From Struthidea cinerea (lineage: Eukaryota > Chordata > Aves > Passeriformes > Corcoracidae): a stretch of DNA of 64,000 bases. Both the position numbers and the translations under genes were made by a program. The stretch covers positions 1,170,207 through 1,234,206 of the forward strand of contig VZTI01002070.1 in assembly GCA_013397865.1 (NCBI GenBank), written 5' to 3'. Numbering within the stretch: position 1 is the stretch's first letter; every line of letters starts with the position of its first letter. Below the pieces are notes generated by a model that saw only the letters and a list, made by a program, of their open reading frames with translations, was not told the origin of the DNA and did no database searches. Below are positions 13,831 to 25,730 of the stretch, piece after piece.

Positions 13831-14334
13831 TCAACCCATAGAGATGAGAAAACACTGACTTCCTAAATGCCCATCTGTATGATTAACTTCACATTTCCAG
13901 AATATGTTAACTAAGTACTGACAGACTTACAAGACTATTATGTGTCATAGGAACATCCAGAGCAAATCTAAAAGCAGTGATTTTTCTGCTATGCAGCATA
14001 TATACACCACTGAAGACAAATGCTACTAACAATAACATACCTATTTCCTGATTCTGAAGTATAGCCCTGACATGGGAATCTGAGAAAAACAATTATAAAC
14101 ACTAAGTCTGTGTGGGGCTACATAAAAACTGAGGCAGCCTATGAATATTACTTAATTTAAAATTTAAAATTAGATTTATAAATTTATGCAAGGGACACAC
14201 AACAGCAAAGAGGAGCCTATGTGAAACCATGCCAGGGCTGCCGGGTTGGTGAATAATCTTATTTGTCTTATCTCACCAAGATAGACATATCCCTTTCTAG
14301 AAAAGAAATACTGAAATTACATGAGGTATTTCAT

Positions 14335-14470
14335 ACGAGCTGTAATCATCTACAATGTGTGACAGCCAGCTTAGAGCTCTGTTTAATAATGAGCTGAAGA
14401 CCTCATTGCAGAATGTTCCTGTCAACAGCTGAATCTGACAGTGTGTCTGTTCGATGTTAAATATGCTAAA
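14335..14470. promoter_or_regulatory. Possible conserved element with TALE-type motifs
   Basis: TGTGTGACAGCCAGC, CCTGTCAACAGCTGAATCTG and ACAGTGTGTCTGTTCG repeat the TGACAG/CTGTCA core (MEIS/TGIF type), with a TAATAATGAG segment between them. Inferred only from texture. Confidence 0.25.
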
Positions 14471-15561
14471 AATTCTGTTGCTAGTTTTCCTCCTTTGTGT
14501 CTAAGTTACCAAATGCATAATGCAGGTAATACATCAAGGAGTATCGTTAAAATAAATTAGTGAATTTTGTGAAGCACAAAGATGCTTCACTGTCACTCAC
14601 CTCAAAACCCCACAGATAAATGGGTCATTTTGCATGGAATATCACTTAGTTAGCATACAAAAATGTAGGAGGGATATAGAGAGGAAAAAGCAATATTTTG
14701 CACATCAAAAATCCCATGTGATGGACGTAAAAAAGTTTACAATCAGTTGGAAAAAAATTAAGTATGAAATAGTTACACACGAAAGGAGAGGAGATAGGGT
14801 AAAGTAGTTAAAATTGTCCAGGAAGCCACAGCTTGACTTTTTCTTTCCATTACAAGTACTTGCTTCTGCAGACATAATATTCTCTTCCCGCATTCATGAT
14901 TTCTTTAGCTTTTCAGGTCTTTGCACGCTGTTTATTTTTGGAAAATGAAGTGTATCAGCTAAGTCAAAGACTGAAAGAAACAACGCCACATCAAATTATA
15001 AAAGCTACTTAGTTAAATAAAAATTCAAGAGTGCCTTGTAGAATCGTAATGGGGAAGAGATACCAAGGATGTTTTTAAAATTCTACAGCATCACTTTATG
15101 CACAGCTTCCTCTGAGTAAAATAAATCTCTTCATGAATGTGTGTCAGATTATTATAATGAACTACATGACATTAGGAAAGAAACCTATAGTTCAAGTGAA
15201 ACTACAACTTAAATACATAGAAATCTTGTCATTGTTAGCTCTGGTCAGGGCTTATTTTACCTGCCCTGCAAAGCTTGGATATGACTATCAAAACCAATAT
15301 TTCTTCTCACAAACGCCTACAAATCCTGCAGTTGTATGCTAAATCAGAAGTTTCTTAACAGAATATTGATCAAGTAAATTTAGCCATTAACTTCTGTCCT
15401 ACCAAGTACCTGTACACTTGTGTGTACCTTAAGTCCAGTGCTTCCAAAACACACTACAACTCACCCAAAATGCTATCTGCAGAGCAAGAGTGGAGCAGAG
15501 AGTGGGAGTTACACTTGGAGAAACCTTCAGAGACTGCTTGGGTAAAGATGGGGTAGAAAGA

Positions 15562-16145
15562 TGTTGTGGTTGACCATGTCTGGACACCACATGCCCAAAG
15601 CCACTCATGGGTCAAGGTAAGGACAGAGAGAGGTCACTCATCAGTTACTGTCACAGGTAGAACAGACTTGACTTGGGGAAATTAGTTTAGTTTATTACCA
15701 ACCAAATCAGAGAAGGACAATGAGAAATAAAACCCAATCCTGAAAGCACCTTCCCTCCCACCTCTCTCTTCTTCCCAGGGTTAACTTCACTCCTGATTTC
15801 TCCACCTCCTTCCCATGAGCAGTGCAGTGGGACAGTGAATTGGGATTGTGGTTAGTCCATCACACTCTGTCACCCCTTCCTTCTCATAGGGAGGACTCCT
15901 CACACTTCCCCTGCTCCAGTGTGAGGTCACTCCCACAGAAGACAGTCCTCCATGAACTTCTCCCATGTGAGTCCTTCCCACAGGCTGCAGTTCTTCACAA
16001 ACTGCTCCTGTGTGGGTCCCCCACAGGGTCACAAGTCCTGACAGGAAACTTGCTCACGTCTGGGCTCCAGGAGCCTGCCCTAGTGCAGACTAGCCACAGC
16101 CTTCTTCGGGCATCTCCCTGCTCTCCACCATCACATCTCCCCAGA
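15562..16145. mobile_element. Avian LTR-like element, 3'-truncated and decayed
   Basis: The segment begins TGTTGTGGTTGACC, a typical LTR edge. It continues with a T/A-rich part (TTAGTTTAGTTTATTACCAA), a pyrimidine-rich part (CTTCCCTCCCACCTCTCTC), and from about 15895 a GC-richer stretch built of related ~46-base units (CTTCTCCCATGTGAGTCCTT, AAACTGCTCCTGTGTGGGTC and so on). I recognise this layout from a repeat family common in bird genomes that behaves as a solitary endogenous-retrovirus LTR. No gag, pol or env reading frame is present. Similarity fades at about 16145 without a clear second terminus. Family name and orientation are not certain. Confidence 0.65.
15895..16060. repeat. Tandem ~46-bp degenerate repeats inside the LTR-like element
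   Basis: Units share the pattern CTCCT..GTGNGGTC..CCCACAG....CAGT/CAAGTCCT. Examples start near 15903, 15950, 15984 and 16029. The units are diverged by substitutions and indels. Confidence 0.5.
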
Positions 16146-18162
16146 GCACATACTAATAATCAAATTAAAGGCTAGAACACATTGGAGCACATTTTATCCC
16201 CTTCTGAACTGTATCTGCAAAGTTTGTCTGTACAATGACACAATCAGGGTTAAAAATAAAGAAGGGGGAGGGGAAAAAAGCAAATAACTCCACAGTCTAG
16301 GACAAAGATCCATCCACTTTTTTACCAACCAATACCTTTTCCTAACAGAATTGTTTTATGCAATTATTATTTCTATTTCATACAGGATAAAAACAAAGGA
16401 AGCAGAATAGAGACCACAATACTGAGAACTTCCCCATTAAAATTGTCTATTTCATTTAGCAACTTCTACAGTTCAAAGAAAAACTACAACTAAGTGAAGA
16501 AGTCCTCTAAATAACCTGGAAAGAAGATAAACTATTAAAAAAAAAATGAGATGGATCATGCACTGGGATGAAGGGAAAAATCCCCAAATTATTTCACGCT
16601 CCTTTTATACCACATTTATAAAAAGAGCAAATGATTTTTTTCAACTGCCAGAAAAAGAACAAATGTGAATTTTAAGAAACAAGTAGAAATACAGCAAAAT
16701 ATATTCAGAGGAATGTTGTGTGTGGGAAACCACCTCCCTGCCCTCTCTAAGTATACCAAAAGTTAACAAAACCATTCTAGAAAAAAAATGAACATTAAAG
16801 CCTATGGTAGAACAATTTTTCAAGTAGATTTATTTCAGGGATAAAATCCACAAATTCCTATTATGTGGTGCTACGGAAAGACAGATACCTATTTAGGTTG
16901 TGGTGACTGCAGTCAATAAGTGTATTTCATCACTGCTGCTGCCAAAACAGACAGTACAGAAATGTGTCTGACAAGTGTAAAGAGAACCTGAATGATTTAT
17001 TATTTGCATTACATTAATAACTGAACTGTCTGAAGGAAGATGAACCAAGTGGGATTAACTGGTTAAAAATAAATCACTGACATTGCATTTCTAGAAATAA
17101 CCTTTATCCATAACTTATAAAGTGACTTTTTCATATTACATTTTCTTCTGCATTTGACACTTTCCTCCTAATGCCTATTTAAGAAAGTATTACATACAGT
17201 CGATGATTCTGTTTACCTGACAAACACGAAAAGTGCCCTAACATAAGAGTTACCAAGACAAACATTTAAATTGCAAACATCAACTAAAAGAAAATTATTT
17301 TTGGAGCATGTATGAGAGTTATTGAACAGAAAAGTAATTTAAAGGAAAAAGTATTGAACCAAACTACTAAAATTAAGCAAACAGCACAGGACTGCTGTTG
17401 ATGCCTTAAGCAGCACCTCTAAGGTCCTTTAGCTTTCCCTTTTTCCTTTTTTTTTGGCATTTTGACATTTGGAAAAATAAATTACTCAAACCACATAATT
17501 ATTTAGGGTGGTATAGATTAAGACAATTAAGAGTCTTTTTTCACCCCCTTCAACTGAGTTATCAAAGAGAGAAGACAACTTCTAGCTGTGCTGAAGCGCA
17601 ACCGCACTCAGCCTTTAGTAACTGGTCACCATCAGCAGATGACAAGTGATCTGTCAGTCAGCAGATAAAAGGTAACACCAGAGGCCCTTGCTACTATTGC
17701 AGAAGATTTCTATAATGACCTTAAACATATACAGGAAAATATTGTTACTGCTACAGGTCCAGCTACTGGAATACCTCTTGCAGCTGAACTAATTATTATT
17801 AAAACACTCTCTCCTTAAATTGTTTGCACCATTATGCTGTACTGAGAGCAGCTAAGTGCAATAAAACCCATTTCACCAATCCAACAAACGTGTATTTGTT
17901 TTAAGAGACTAATTTTTATGGTAGATGATGCAAAAAAAGGAAAATAAGTTAACATGGGAAAACAAAGATCACATAACATTAAAAAATTAAGAGACAAACC
18001 CACATGGAAACAAACTTGAAGACTGGAATGGGAAGAGAGAAATCTGGGACAACAGGTTTTTATACTTGTGCTTGACCATAACAGAAGTCTTGTGACACCA
18101 GTATATTTAAATGTGATTCTCATTTCTTTGTTTAGATACTAGCAGTGAAAAGAACAGAGTTT

Positions 18163-18211
18163 AGGGGTTTTTTTGGTGGTTGTTTGGGGGTTTTTTTTTG
18201 TTTTGTTTTTA
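18163..18211 (+). repeat. G/T-rich low-complexity tract
   Basis: GGGGTTTTTTTGGTGGTTGT, TTGGGGGTTTTTTTTTG and TTTTGTTTTT. Confidence 0.8.
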
Positions 18212-21200
18212 ATATGCATGTCAGCCAAATAATTTAGAGTGTCAAAATATAAATGTCAAAGTCAGCCTGCCTTTCTGTCAAAAACATACAGAGAATATGA
18301 GCATGTTGCCAACTTCTACAACACTGTCAAAAGTATTAACAGCACTTTTTTCTCCTCAAGGCATATGGTTCAGTAACAACCCAATGAGCTTCCATTTTTT
18401 AATAATGTGTTATTTGTAGCTGGGTGAAAAGCTTAAAAAGCACAAAAGCAAAAAAAAAAGACAAAAATTAATTGATGATAATGCAGTGACAACACAGCCG
18501 TGGTGGCCTGGAAGAGCTAATAAAGGGCTACTGCACTCAGTAAGATCTGTGGATGCCAGTGCCCTAAAACTAATTAGGAAGGAGTTGGAGTAATGAAGAA
18601 TCACCATCAAGAGCACAAGTACCACCAATGTGAATACAGCATCAAAGTCTCGAGTATGTGCTCCTCATGCAATCAAAAAATCATGGCAGCTCCTCACCCA
18701 CCAGCACAAGAGAGATTTGCTGCAGAATATTTTATGTTGGGAAGAATGAGGGTGATGAACGCAGAGTTTTGTGCAGGCCTCTGCAGCAAGTACTCTCCAC
18801 TGCTCAGAACTGGGTTAAATTATGCCCACTGCTGGACCAGCACTCCTATTCCTAAGAATGCAACTGAGATTTTCTGGAATGAATGTGTAATGATTTCACA
18901 ATATCATTGTTCACAACCATTAAGAGCCATCTATTAGACACACCTACAGATGTGGTACTTTTTTGTTCCTTCCTTCCTTTTATTAAAGGAAGGTATTTGT
19001 ACTGGTGGGCATGAAACTGTCCCTGGTTCCCAAAGTGAGCACAGAAAATGGAACTGAAACACCATCAAGCAGTTTTAAGGACAGCATCCTTTTTCCCTCA
19101 TTCTCTTCATGGCATGAATTCTCTGACTGTGCTCTGGGCAACAAGTCTGGCCCTTCTAGAGAGTAACACACATTTCCCTCTTTTTACTTCTTTATGCACA
19201 CTGCATCCTAGATACTTAACATCTACCTCATGGTTTTTGATAAATACGGTTTTAGAAAGAATGCCACTGCTCTGCAACAGATTCTTGTCTCAAAAGTCCC
19301 ATATCTTTCCATGGGACTTTCTGTCAAGGTACTTCAATGGAAAGTTAAGTAAAACTGCACCATAACAAATGCGCTCCACCATGCACAGGGTCTATTTAAT
19401 GTGCACATCAAGTATAACTGCACTTTCACCACCTGCTCCACATTCATATCACAAATGCATGAAAATGTTAAAAACTGATAAAAAGTAAGTTATGATTCTT
19501 TAATGCTTTAATTTCTCATTTTCAAGGTGCATTGGCACTTCCCTGAAAGAGCAGCTTTTTTCATGTCTCTTCAAGTGTGCTGTATTATGGAGTATTTTAT
19601 ACTGGATCTTATAAATCAAATCAGGAAAATATATATATAGTAGTGAAATATAGATATTATTTGTTTTGGATAAATCTCCACCATGCAAGAGACTATCTTT
19701 GCATACTTTCACTGTGAATTATTTAAAAAAACCCCAAGCAACCTAAAAACCCCAAAAGCATCACCAAAAAACCTGCCACCACAACCGGCTGACTTTCAGG
19801 CAGCAGATATTCAAGTAAGAGTCACAAATATACAACATTTAATTCTTGATTCCCTTTTTAATGGTCCCAAGTTATATGACTCTTGATAAATAAGTAGCCA
19901 TAAAAAAGGAAACCCACTGAAGAGAAAAGGTATTGCAATTAAAATAAGTTCTGAAGAAACTATTGCCTTTAAATTTAATTGCTCTGGATTTATTTCTATT
20001 TGACTGCGCACAGTATAAAAGCCACTGGAGTCCTGTACTTCTTACTATAAGCTTCAGTCTCTATATTTGCAAATCAGTTTGCTTGCTGCTGAAAGCACAA
20101 GCAATACGATTCATGGTACATACAGAAGATAGCAACAAACATCTCCAAAACCCTTCAATCAGTAAAGCTATTCTTTTCTTCAGGAGCTACTATATGATAC
20201 AGCAAAAACTAACAGAAGATATCCTTCTGAGTATAATTTCAGTCATTAACATTTTCGTAACTACTAACTTGGCAGAACATTTCATTCAGGTACCAGACAA
20301 TACATGTAGCTCTTTCACAATACTTGCACCAAAATACCATATTACTCCAATGCTGTGACACTTACAGCATATTATTATGGCTTATCATAAGGTATTAGTG
20401 AGTGTTGCCACCTTAGGATATTTTTCTCCCTCTCAGCAAATTGCTGTTTTCCATTTGATGTCATCTCTCTGTAGGACATCACACTGTTTTGGGAACAGCA
20501 GCCCAGGCTGGTCCCAGGTTCTGCTCCACTTCTCTCATTAGAGCTCTTTAATGTTTTCTACACTCTTACATGAAGTGCTGTTCATGCAGCTCTGTACTGC
20601 ACAAAGGTGCTTCTCAAATCCTACATGCAAATAAAGCTAGACCAAAAGCACCCCAACACTTCATACATTCTTTACAGCTCCGTGTTTCTGGGTTTTGTTT
20701 TGCTCCGTTTATTCTTTTCTCTCATCTTCATTTTGTGCTTCTCATGTTTTGGGAAAGCATAAGGCAAAAACTATTTTGTCAGGAATTCTTGAATCCTCTT
20801 AAAATTTTAATCTTTCCTCCTCTTGCCCTGGCAGTTCTTTTCCCCTAAAGTAGGATGATGGCTGCACCTCATATTGGAGCATGCAGCAGGGAAAAGAATG
20901 GATTTACAGGAAACTATTCTATTCCAGTACTACAGATTCCCATTACATAATTTATTCTTAGGAGCAGTAACTCACAGATTAAAGGGGTAGGTACGCACAT
21001 GCAATACCAGGTAGAACACAAGATGTAAATTTTAGTTCTGAAACACTGAGAAGCCAAGGGTGCTCTTTATCCCTCTGAGCCAATTTATGATGACATGGCA
21101 AAGTAGGTCCAAATCAGGAAGGATGACTGAAATCAAAGCCATGTGCCACTGTGTTAAGGGCTGCCAATGGTGGCTGTGAAAGTGTTCCTCCAACCAGTCT

Positions 21201-23019
21201 TAGGATTTCTATGTAAACAACCAAAGCATGTGCCCTCTTCTCAACTGAGCTGGCTCAAACATCTGACTGACAGCTTGCTGCCTTTAATGAACTGGAAAAA
21301 TCTGTTTTCTGTCTCTGCAGATTTGGGCAAGTTCAGCTCTGAGAAATCATGAGCTGCTCTTTGCCCTCTCCACCATCCCACCCTTTTCAACAGTTCACTT
21401 TGGGTAATTAAAAAGACAAAGGCTTGTTGTACATTTCGAAAGGTTTTCTTGACTCTCAGGACATACCACTTTATCTTCCCCGTTGCTTTGTGTCATTCAG
21501 ACAGACGATTCAGATGTTTGGAAGGTACAAGGCATCCATGACAAAAGCATTTACTCCCAAATGAAATGGGGTCTACCTTTTTCTCCTTAATATATGTTTG
21601 TATTCATTAGCAAGATGACATTTTTCCACAAAACTGCATCTACAGAATGTAGCAGATCACATTCACAGCACTAACACCTTACAAAGAACTGTGCTGACTC
21701 AGGACTGCTGGAGCCAATATCCACATACTGTGTAAAAGACATTATTGAATAAAGATAACTGAGTTGCCCATCACCTAATTTTAACTCCAAGTTGTTTTTT
21801 TTTTCTTGCTATGGTTATTAGAACTAGGAAAGGCATTTTGATGATTAAAAAAAAAAAAAAAAAGACAGGAGGGTGATAGGAAAGCTGTTTCCTTAGCAAA
21901 GCACTGCTAGATGGGATGTGGAGGTTGCTACAATTCTTCCTTGCTGTGAAACTAAATTAGTCTCAATCTAGAGCTGACTAACCACAGCAACTGGTACCAC
22001 TTAACTGTGCAGCAAGAGTCTAAAGTTCAAATCTTAGTCTACCTTTTTGTAAAGTTGTTTTTAATTTTTCTTCTTCATCCTTCTCAACTTCAGCACTTCC
22101 CTCAGTCCAGAAAACATTTCCAGATTAGTCTGCCTGATTTCCTCCTGGCAGCTTCTGCAAAAAGCACATCTCTGCCAGAGCTTTTTCCTCTCAGGGAAGA
22201 GGAATCTCCTTCTGACACTCTTCTTGAAGATGGAGCACTTTACACAGGAGCTTGCAATGGGCCCCTGAAATCCTTACAGATTGTTTTATAGCTGCTAAAT
22301 GAGAAGAAATCCTGTTTGTGATGAAGGTTTCTCAATCTGTGTCCTGACACTAGAATAATAAATAAAAACCTTCCACTCTTAACAGCTGCAACCTCAAAAA
22401 TCTGAGTGACTGAGCTCACTGGACCTCAGGCCACACAATTCTAGACTTCCCCTCTTTCAGAATAGTTTTCTTTCCTCTGGTGCATGGAATACCCATTCCC
22501 TCCAGAGGCCCCCTGTGACATCTGTTGAAACATCTGCTTCATTTTCTATTCTGCAAAATATCCCCAAGAAAACACTCAAAAAACCCACAACCCACAAAAG
22601 AAGTACTTGCATTTTTTACACTGAACACATAATAAAGGCATACATCATGTGGAGAACTTTTAACAACTTGTTCTCATCTTGAGTAACATAGTAACAAGCT
22701 TTACAGGGAGAGGAGAGTACACTTAAACGCCAGTATGCCCAGTGTATCTTATGACATTTACTTTTCTCTACCAGTTCCAAAGAAAACATGTACATATACA
22801 CTACGCAACAGAAAGTGGAAAAAAACCATCTCATCGTGAATCCACATTTGCAACACTGCCAAACTAAACAGAATCAAGAGTAACCGAACACTGCTTCTTT
22901 CATCATAACCCAGCTTTCTTCCCTCACATGTCCTTATTCCTTTAGCATACAAGGACAAGTGCTCTGCTTCATCCCTAAAAACGAAGTCAAACCAATCAGC
23001 ATGCTTATTACACACTTCT

Positions 23020-23040
23020 AAATCACTTCAGAAGTGATTT
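23020..23040. repeat. 21-bp palindrome
   Basis: AAATCACTTC, a single A, then GAAGTGATTT: perfect 10-bp arms. Confidence 0.85.
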
Positions 23041-24129
23041 CTCTTCGTGATATTTCACAAGAAATGCACTGTTGAGAAATCATATCTACTGATGTATTTT
23101 AACCTAAGTCCTAAGTTAATTTTCACAACTGAAGGCCCATTGTTCTTTTAAAAAATATTTTATAAATGAATTTAGTACTTATCAAAGATACTATGTTTGC
23201 AGTTCTAAAACAACTATAACCCTATCTACTAATTCTGACAGAGAACAAAATTGAACTTTCAACACAGAGGTTAAAAGACTTGGTCATATTGCTGACAATC
23301 TCTTGCTCCACCTGTGCAGGTAAAGGGGAAGAGTGTAACGTGGCATAAGAAGGTTAAATGAAGAAACAGCTACTCAGTAAAACAAAGAAACGTTTTAAAG
23401 ATGGAAATATTAGAAACTACTCTTAAAAAAGCATTGTTCAAATGAAGTTTAGCACTGAAGAAAATAATGTCACCTGCAGCTACACATGTTCTTATACTGT
23501 TCTCCAAATTACACTCACCTTTCTAGATCTGACAACTACCAAAGTAAGCACGATCTGTTAAAAACCCACATACACTGCACTTGCATCACCTGAACACAGC
23601 TTCTTTTAGGACCATCGCACCAGGGGACATGCTCCAAAGACTCTAGCTATCTGAGGAGCTGCCATTCAAAACAACAAGGATTTCTAGGCACTGAACAGAA
23701 CAACTTTGGTATAGATGTCCTGTCAGGCTTCCCAGAGCACAGCCTGCAGTACAAGCCATAGCCCGATGCTCCTTGGATGTGAGTCCACACAGATCCAGAA
23801 AGTCTATACATTTGCACTACCTCATTTAGTTCATGTTACTTCTCTAGACAGCACTTCAAACCCTGCCATAACACTGTGAGGAACATATGATTCAAAGCAA
23901 GCAGTGCAAGGTAGACTCCATGCTGATCAGCACTTTGCCAATATAAAAAATTTAACTAACAAGAAAAGAAAGCTGGCCTGCTGGAAAAACTCAGCCCTTC
24001 AAAAACAGCCCAAGTGCTTCTAATTTAAAAACTTAAGACACTCTTCTCTGGACACCCTTTCTCCTGATTTTGAAAACAGGGTATTTTGAGACAGCCTCAA
24101 TAAGGGCAGCGTAAAAAAATTAGTCATAA

Positions 24130-24151
24130 GCATATGACTATAGTCATATGC
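24130..24151. repeat. 22-bp perfect palindrome
   Basis: GCATATGACT joined to its exact reverse complement AGTCATATGC through a central TA. It is followed at 24157-24182 by the stem CAATAGTACAC / GTGCACTATTG with a 4-base loop and one mismatch. Together they could form a cruciform. Confidence 0.9.
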
Positions 24152-24214
24152 ATATGCAATAGTACACGACTGTGCACTATTGTATCCTTTTAAGTGTACA
24201 CAAATGGCTTTTTC

Positions 24215-24215
24215 N
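24215..24215. other. Ambiguous base (N)
   Basis: Unresolved base between the two copies of the 24.1-24.3 kb duplication. Confidence 0.99.
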
Positions 24216-24684
24216 AGTTACAGTCAGCGTAAGAAAATTAGTCATAAGCATATAACTGTGCACTATTGTACCCTTGTAAGTGTACACAAATGGCTTTTTC
24301 CCCACCAAAATTCCCAATGAGATTTATTTGCAAGCGCTAGCTTTCTCCTACAAAACAGTATTTCCTACTACATAGCATATAGATTTTCAACCGAGAAGAA
24401 AATGAAGGGAGAATCAATTTTGGTATTTTTCAAGTTCTGCTGGAATAATTTTGAAGAACAAAACCTGATGAGCCATACCTTGTTTCTAATATAACTATCC
24501 TTATTAAATAAATGCAGATGTTAACCCTAAGAATATTATGGCATTATCATACTAAATCATTTAGCACAGCTTTCCATTTCCTAAATCAACACTCTACTAA
24601 CTTCACTTAAATAACTTGGGGATTTTTTTCTTCGTAAAGAAAAATTCAGAACTATTACACAATAAAATGTGCAAAGCATCATAA

Positions 24685-24890
24685 TTTCACCCAGAGGGTG
24701 GTTGGGCACTGGAGCAGGCTCCCCAGGGAAGTGGTCAGAGCACCAAGCCTGACAGAGTTCAAGAAGCATTCAGACAATGCTCTCAGGCCCATGGTGTGAC
24801 TCCTAGGAATGGTGCTGTGCAGGGCCAGGAGTTCGACCTGATGACCCTTGCGGGTCCCTTCCAGCTCAGTATATTCCATGATTCTGTGAT
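24685..24890 (+). mobile_element. CR1 LINE 3' fragment
   Basis: The segment starts TTCACCCAGAGGGTGGTTGG and continues GCACTGGAGCAGGCTCCCCA and AGTTCAAGAAGCATTCAGAC. It ends with CTTCCAGCTCAGTATATTCC and ATTCTGTGAT. This is the 3' untranslated end of an avian CR1 in plus orientation. The 5' part is missing, as usual for CR1 insertions, and the divergence suggests an old copy. No reverse transcriptase remains. Confidence 0.9.
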
Positions 24891-25149
24891 AATATGCAAA
24901 ATATTAATTATACTGCAAGCTTCCCTAGTAGTTACCGTCAATAAATCTTTAAACCAACTTAGCAAGATTTCTGAAGTCTTTACCAAAGGCAGATACCAAC
25001 TAATACATTTTGACAAGTGGTAGATTGAAGATGAGCATTTTGAAATACTGTGAGAAATAAGAGAACACATAGATTGTTGTGTAAATAGCTGTATTTCAGA
25101 ATGCTTTATACAGTAAAGGGCTGTCAAATGCACAGTTTCTCTCTTGAAA

Positions 25150-25730
25150 TACCATTTATTTAACAGTTCTATTAGTTTGATGCATTTGATTTTTTATGCA
25201 ATCATTTACTTAATATTGCTGTACAGATCTCAAGGGTCTCTGTTCCAGGCTATTTGTATGCAGCTCAAAAGAATTTTAAATTAAACTTCTGTTTTAAACA
25301 TGTCGTTTTGATACAAATGCATCTACATACGTGATATTCGTTTAGTGCTGCAGATTGACGTGACATTCCATTTGCTTTTTTTTATTGTATGAAAGGCCCT
25401 TTTTATCAAAGTTGTTGTCTTGATTTTAATGAAGTGTGCAGTTCAAAAAGCAGTAAAATACAGGGTTTGCAAAGAGTCCAAGTCACTGTACAACTAGATT
25501 TTCTTCACTTGACATATTTTGTATGTGTACACAAGGGAGAAGCTTGAAGTAGAAAAGACTTTGTTTTATTTTTATCAGTTTAAGTAGAGAACATTCAGCC
25601 ACTGCATTTAATATCATTCAGAATGACATTGTAGGCAACCACAGTTGTCATGTTCATATCCTGCTTTTTGAGATGGAATTAAATTCAACCACACAATTTT
25701 GTATTCGATTTTCTATTAAGTTTGTTCTTA
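25150..25730. promoter_or_regulatory. Possible long conserved non-coding block
   Basis: Nearly 600 bases of unique sequence with TTTTTTATGCAATCATTTAC, ATACAAATGCATC, ATTGACGTGACATTCC and GAATGACATTGTAGGCAACC. No repeat similarity and no coding frame. The steady mid-complexity composition resembles conserved enhancer DNA, but no alignment was possible. Confidence 0.2.

Larger units (their letters stand above)
3164..15561. other. Presumed intron or intergenic; no gene recognised
   Basis: AT-rich, with poly-A/T tracts (4551-4562, 5716-5733, 7005-7014) and a short TG run at 5897-5912. The element-like blocks are listed separately. Opposed frames at 12365-12703 (minus) and 12402-12644 (plus) overlap and have no recognisable motif. 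Confidence 0.55.
16146..24106. other. Presumed intron; no gene recognised
   Basis: The longest frame is 131 codons at 19963-20358 (plus). It is hydrophobic in parts but has no motif I know and poor start context. Homopolymers at 18452-18461 and 21847-21863. No CR1 or LTR similarity noticed. Confidence 0.5.
24107..24300 (+). repeat. Local tandem duplication with a palindromic insert
   Basis: Two copies begin CAGCGTAA.AAAATTAGTCAT and end GTGTACACAAATGGCTTTTTC: 24107-24214 (108 bp) and 24225-24300 (76 bp). The copies differ by a few substitutions and by about 32 extra bases in the first, which contains a 22-bp perfect palindrome and a second inverted repeat. The N at 24215 falls in the 10-base spacer, a sign that the assembly struggled here. 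Confidence 0.9.

Noticed and set aside
19963..20358. 131-codon plus-strand open frame as a gene
   Set aside because: No recognisable domain, no promoter or splice context, composition typical of random AT-rich DNA, and overlapped by a minus-strand frame at its start.
21847..21863. A(17) run as the tail of a processed pseudogene or retroposon
   Set aside because: No recognisable mRNA-like sequence upstream and no flanking target duplication.
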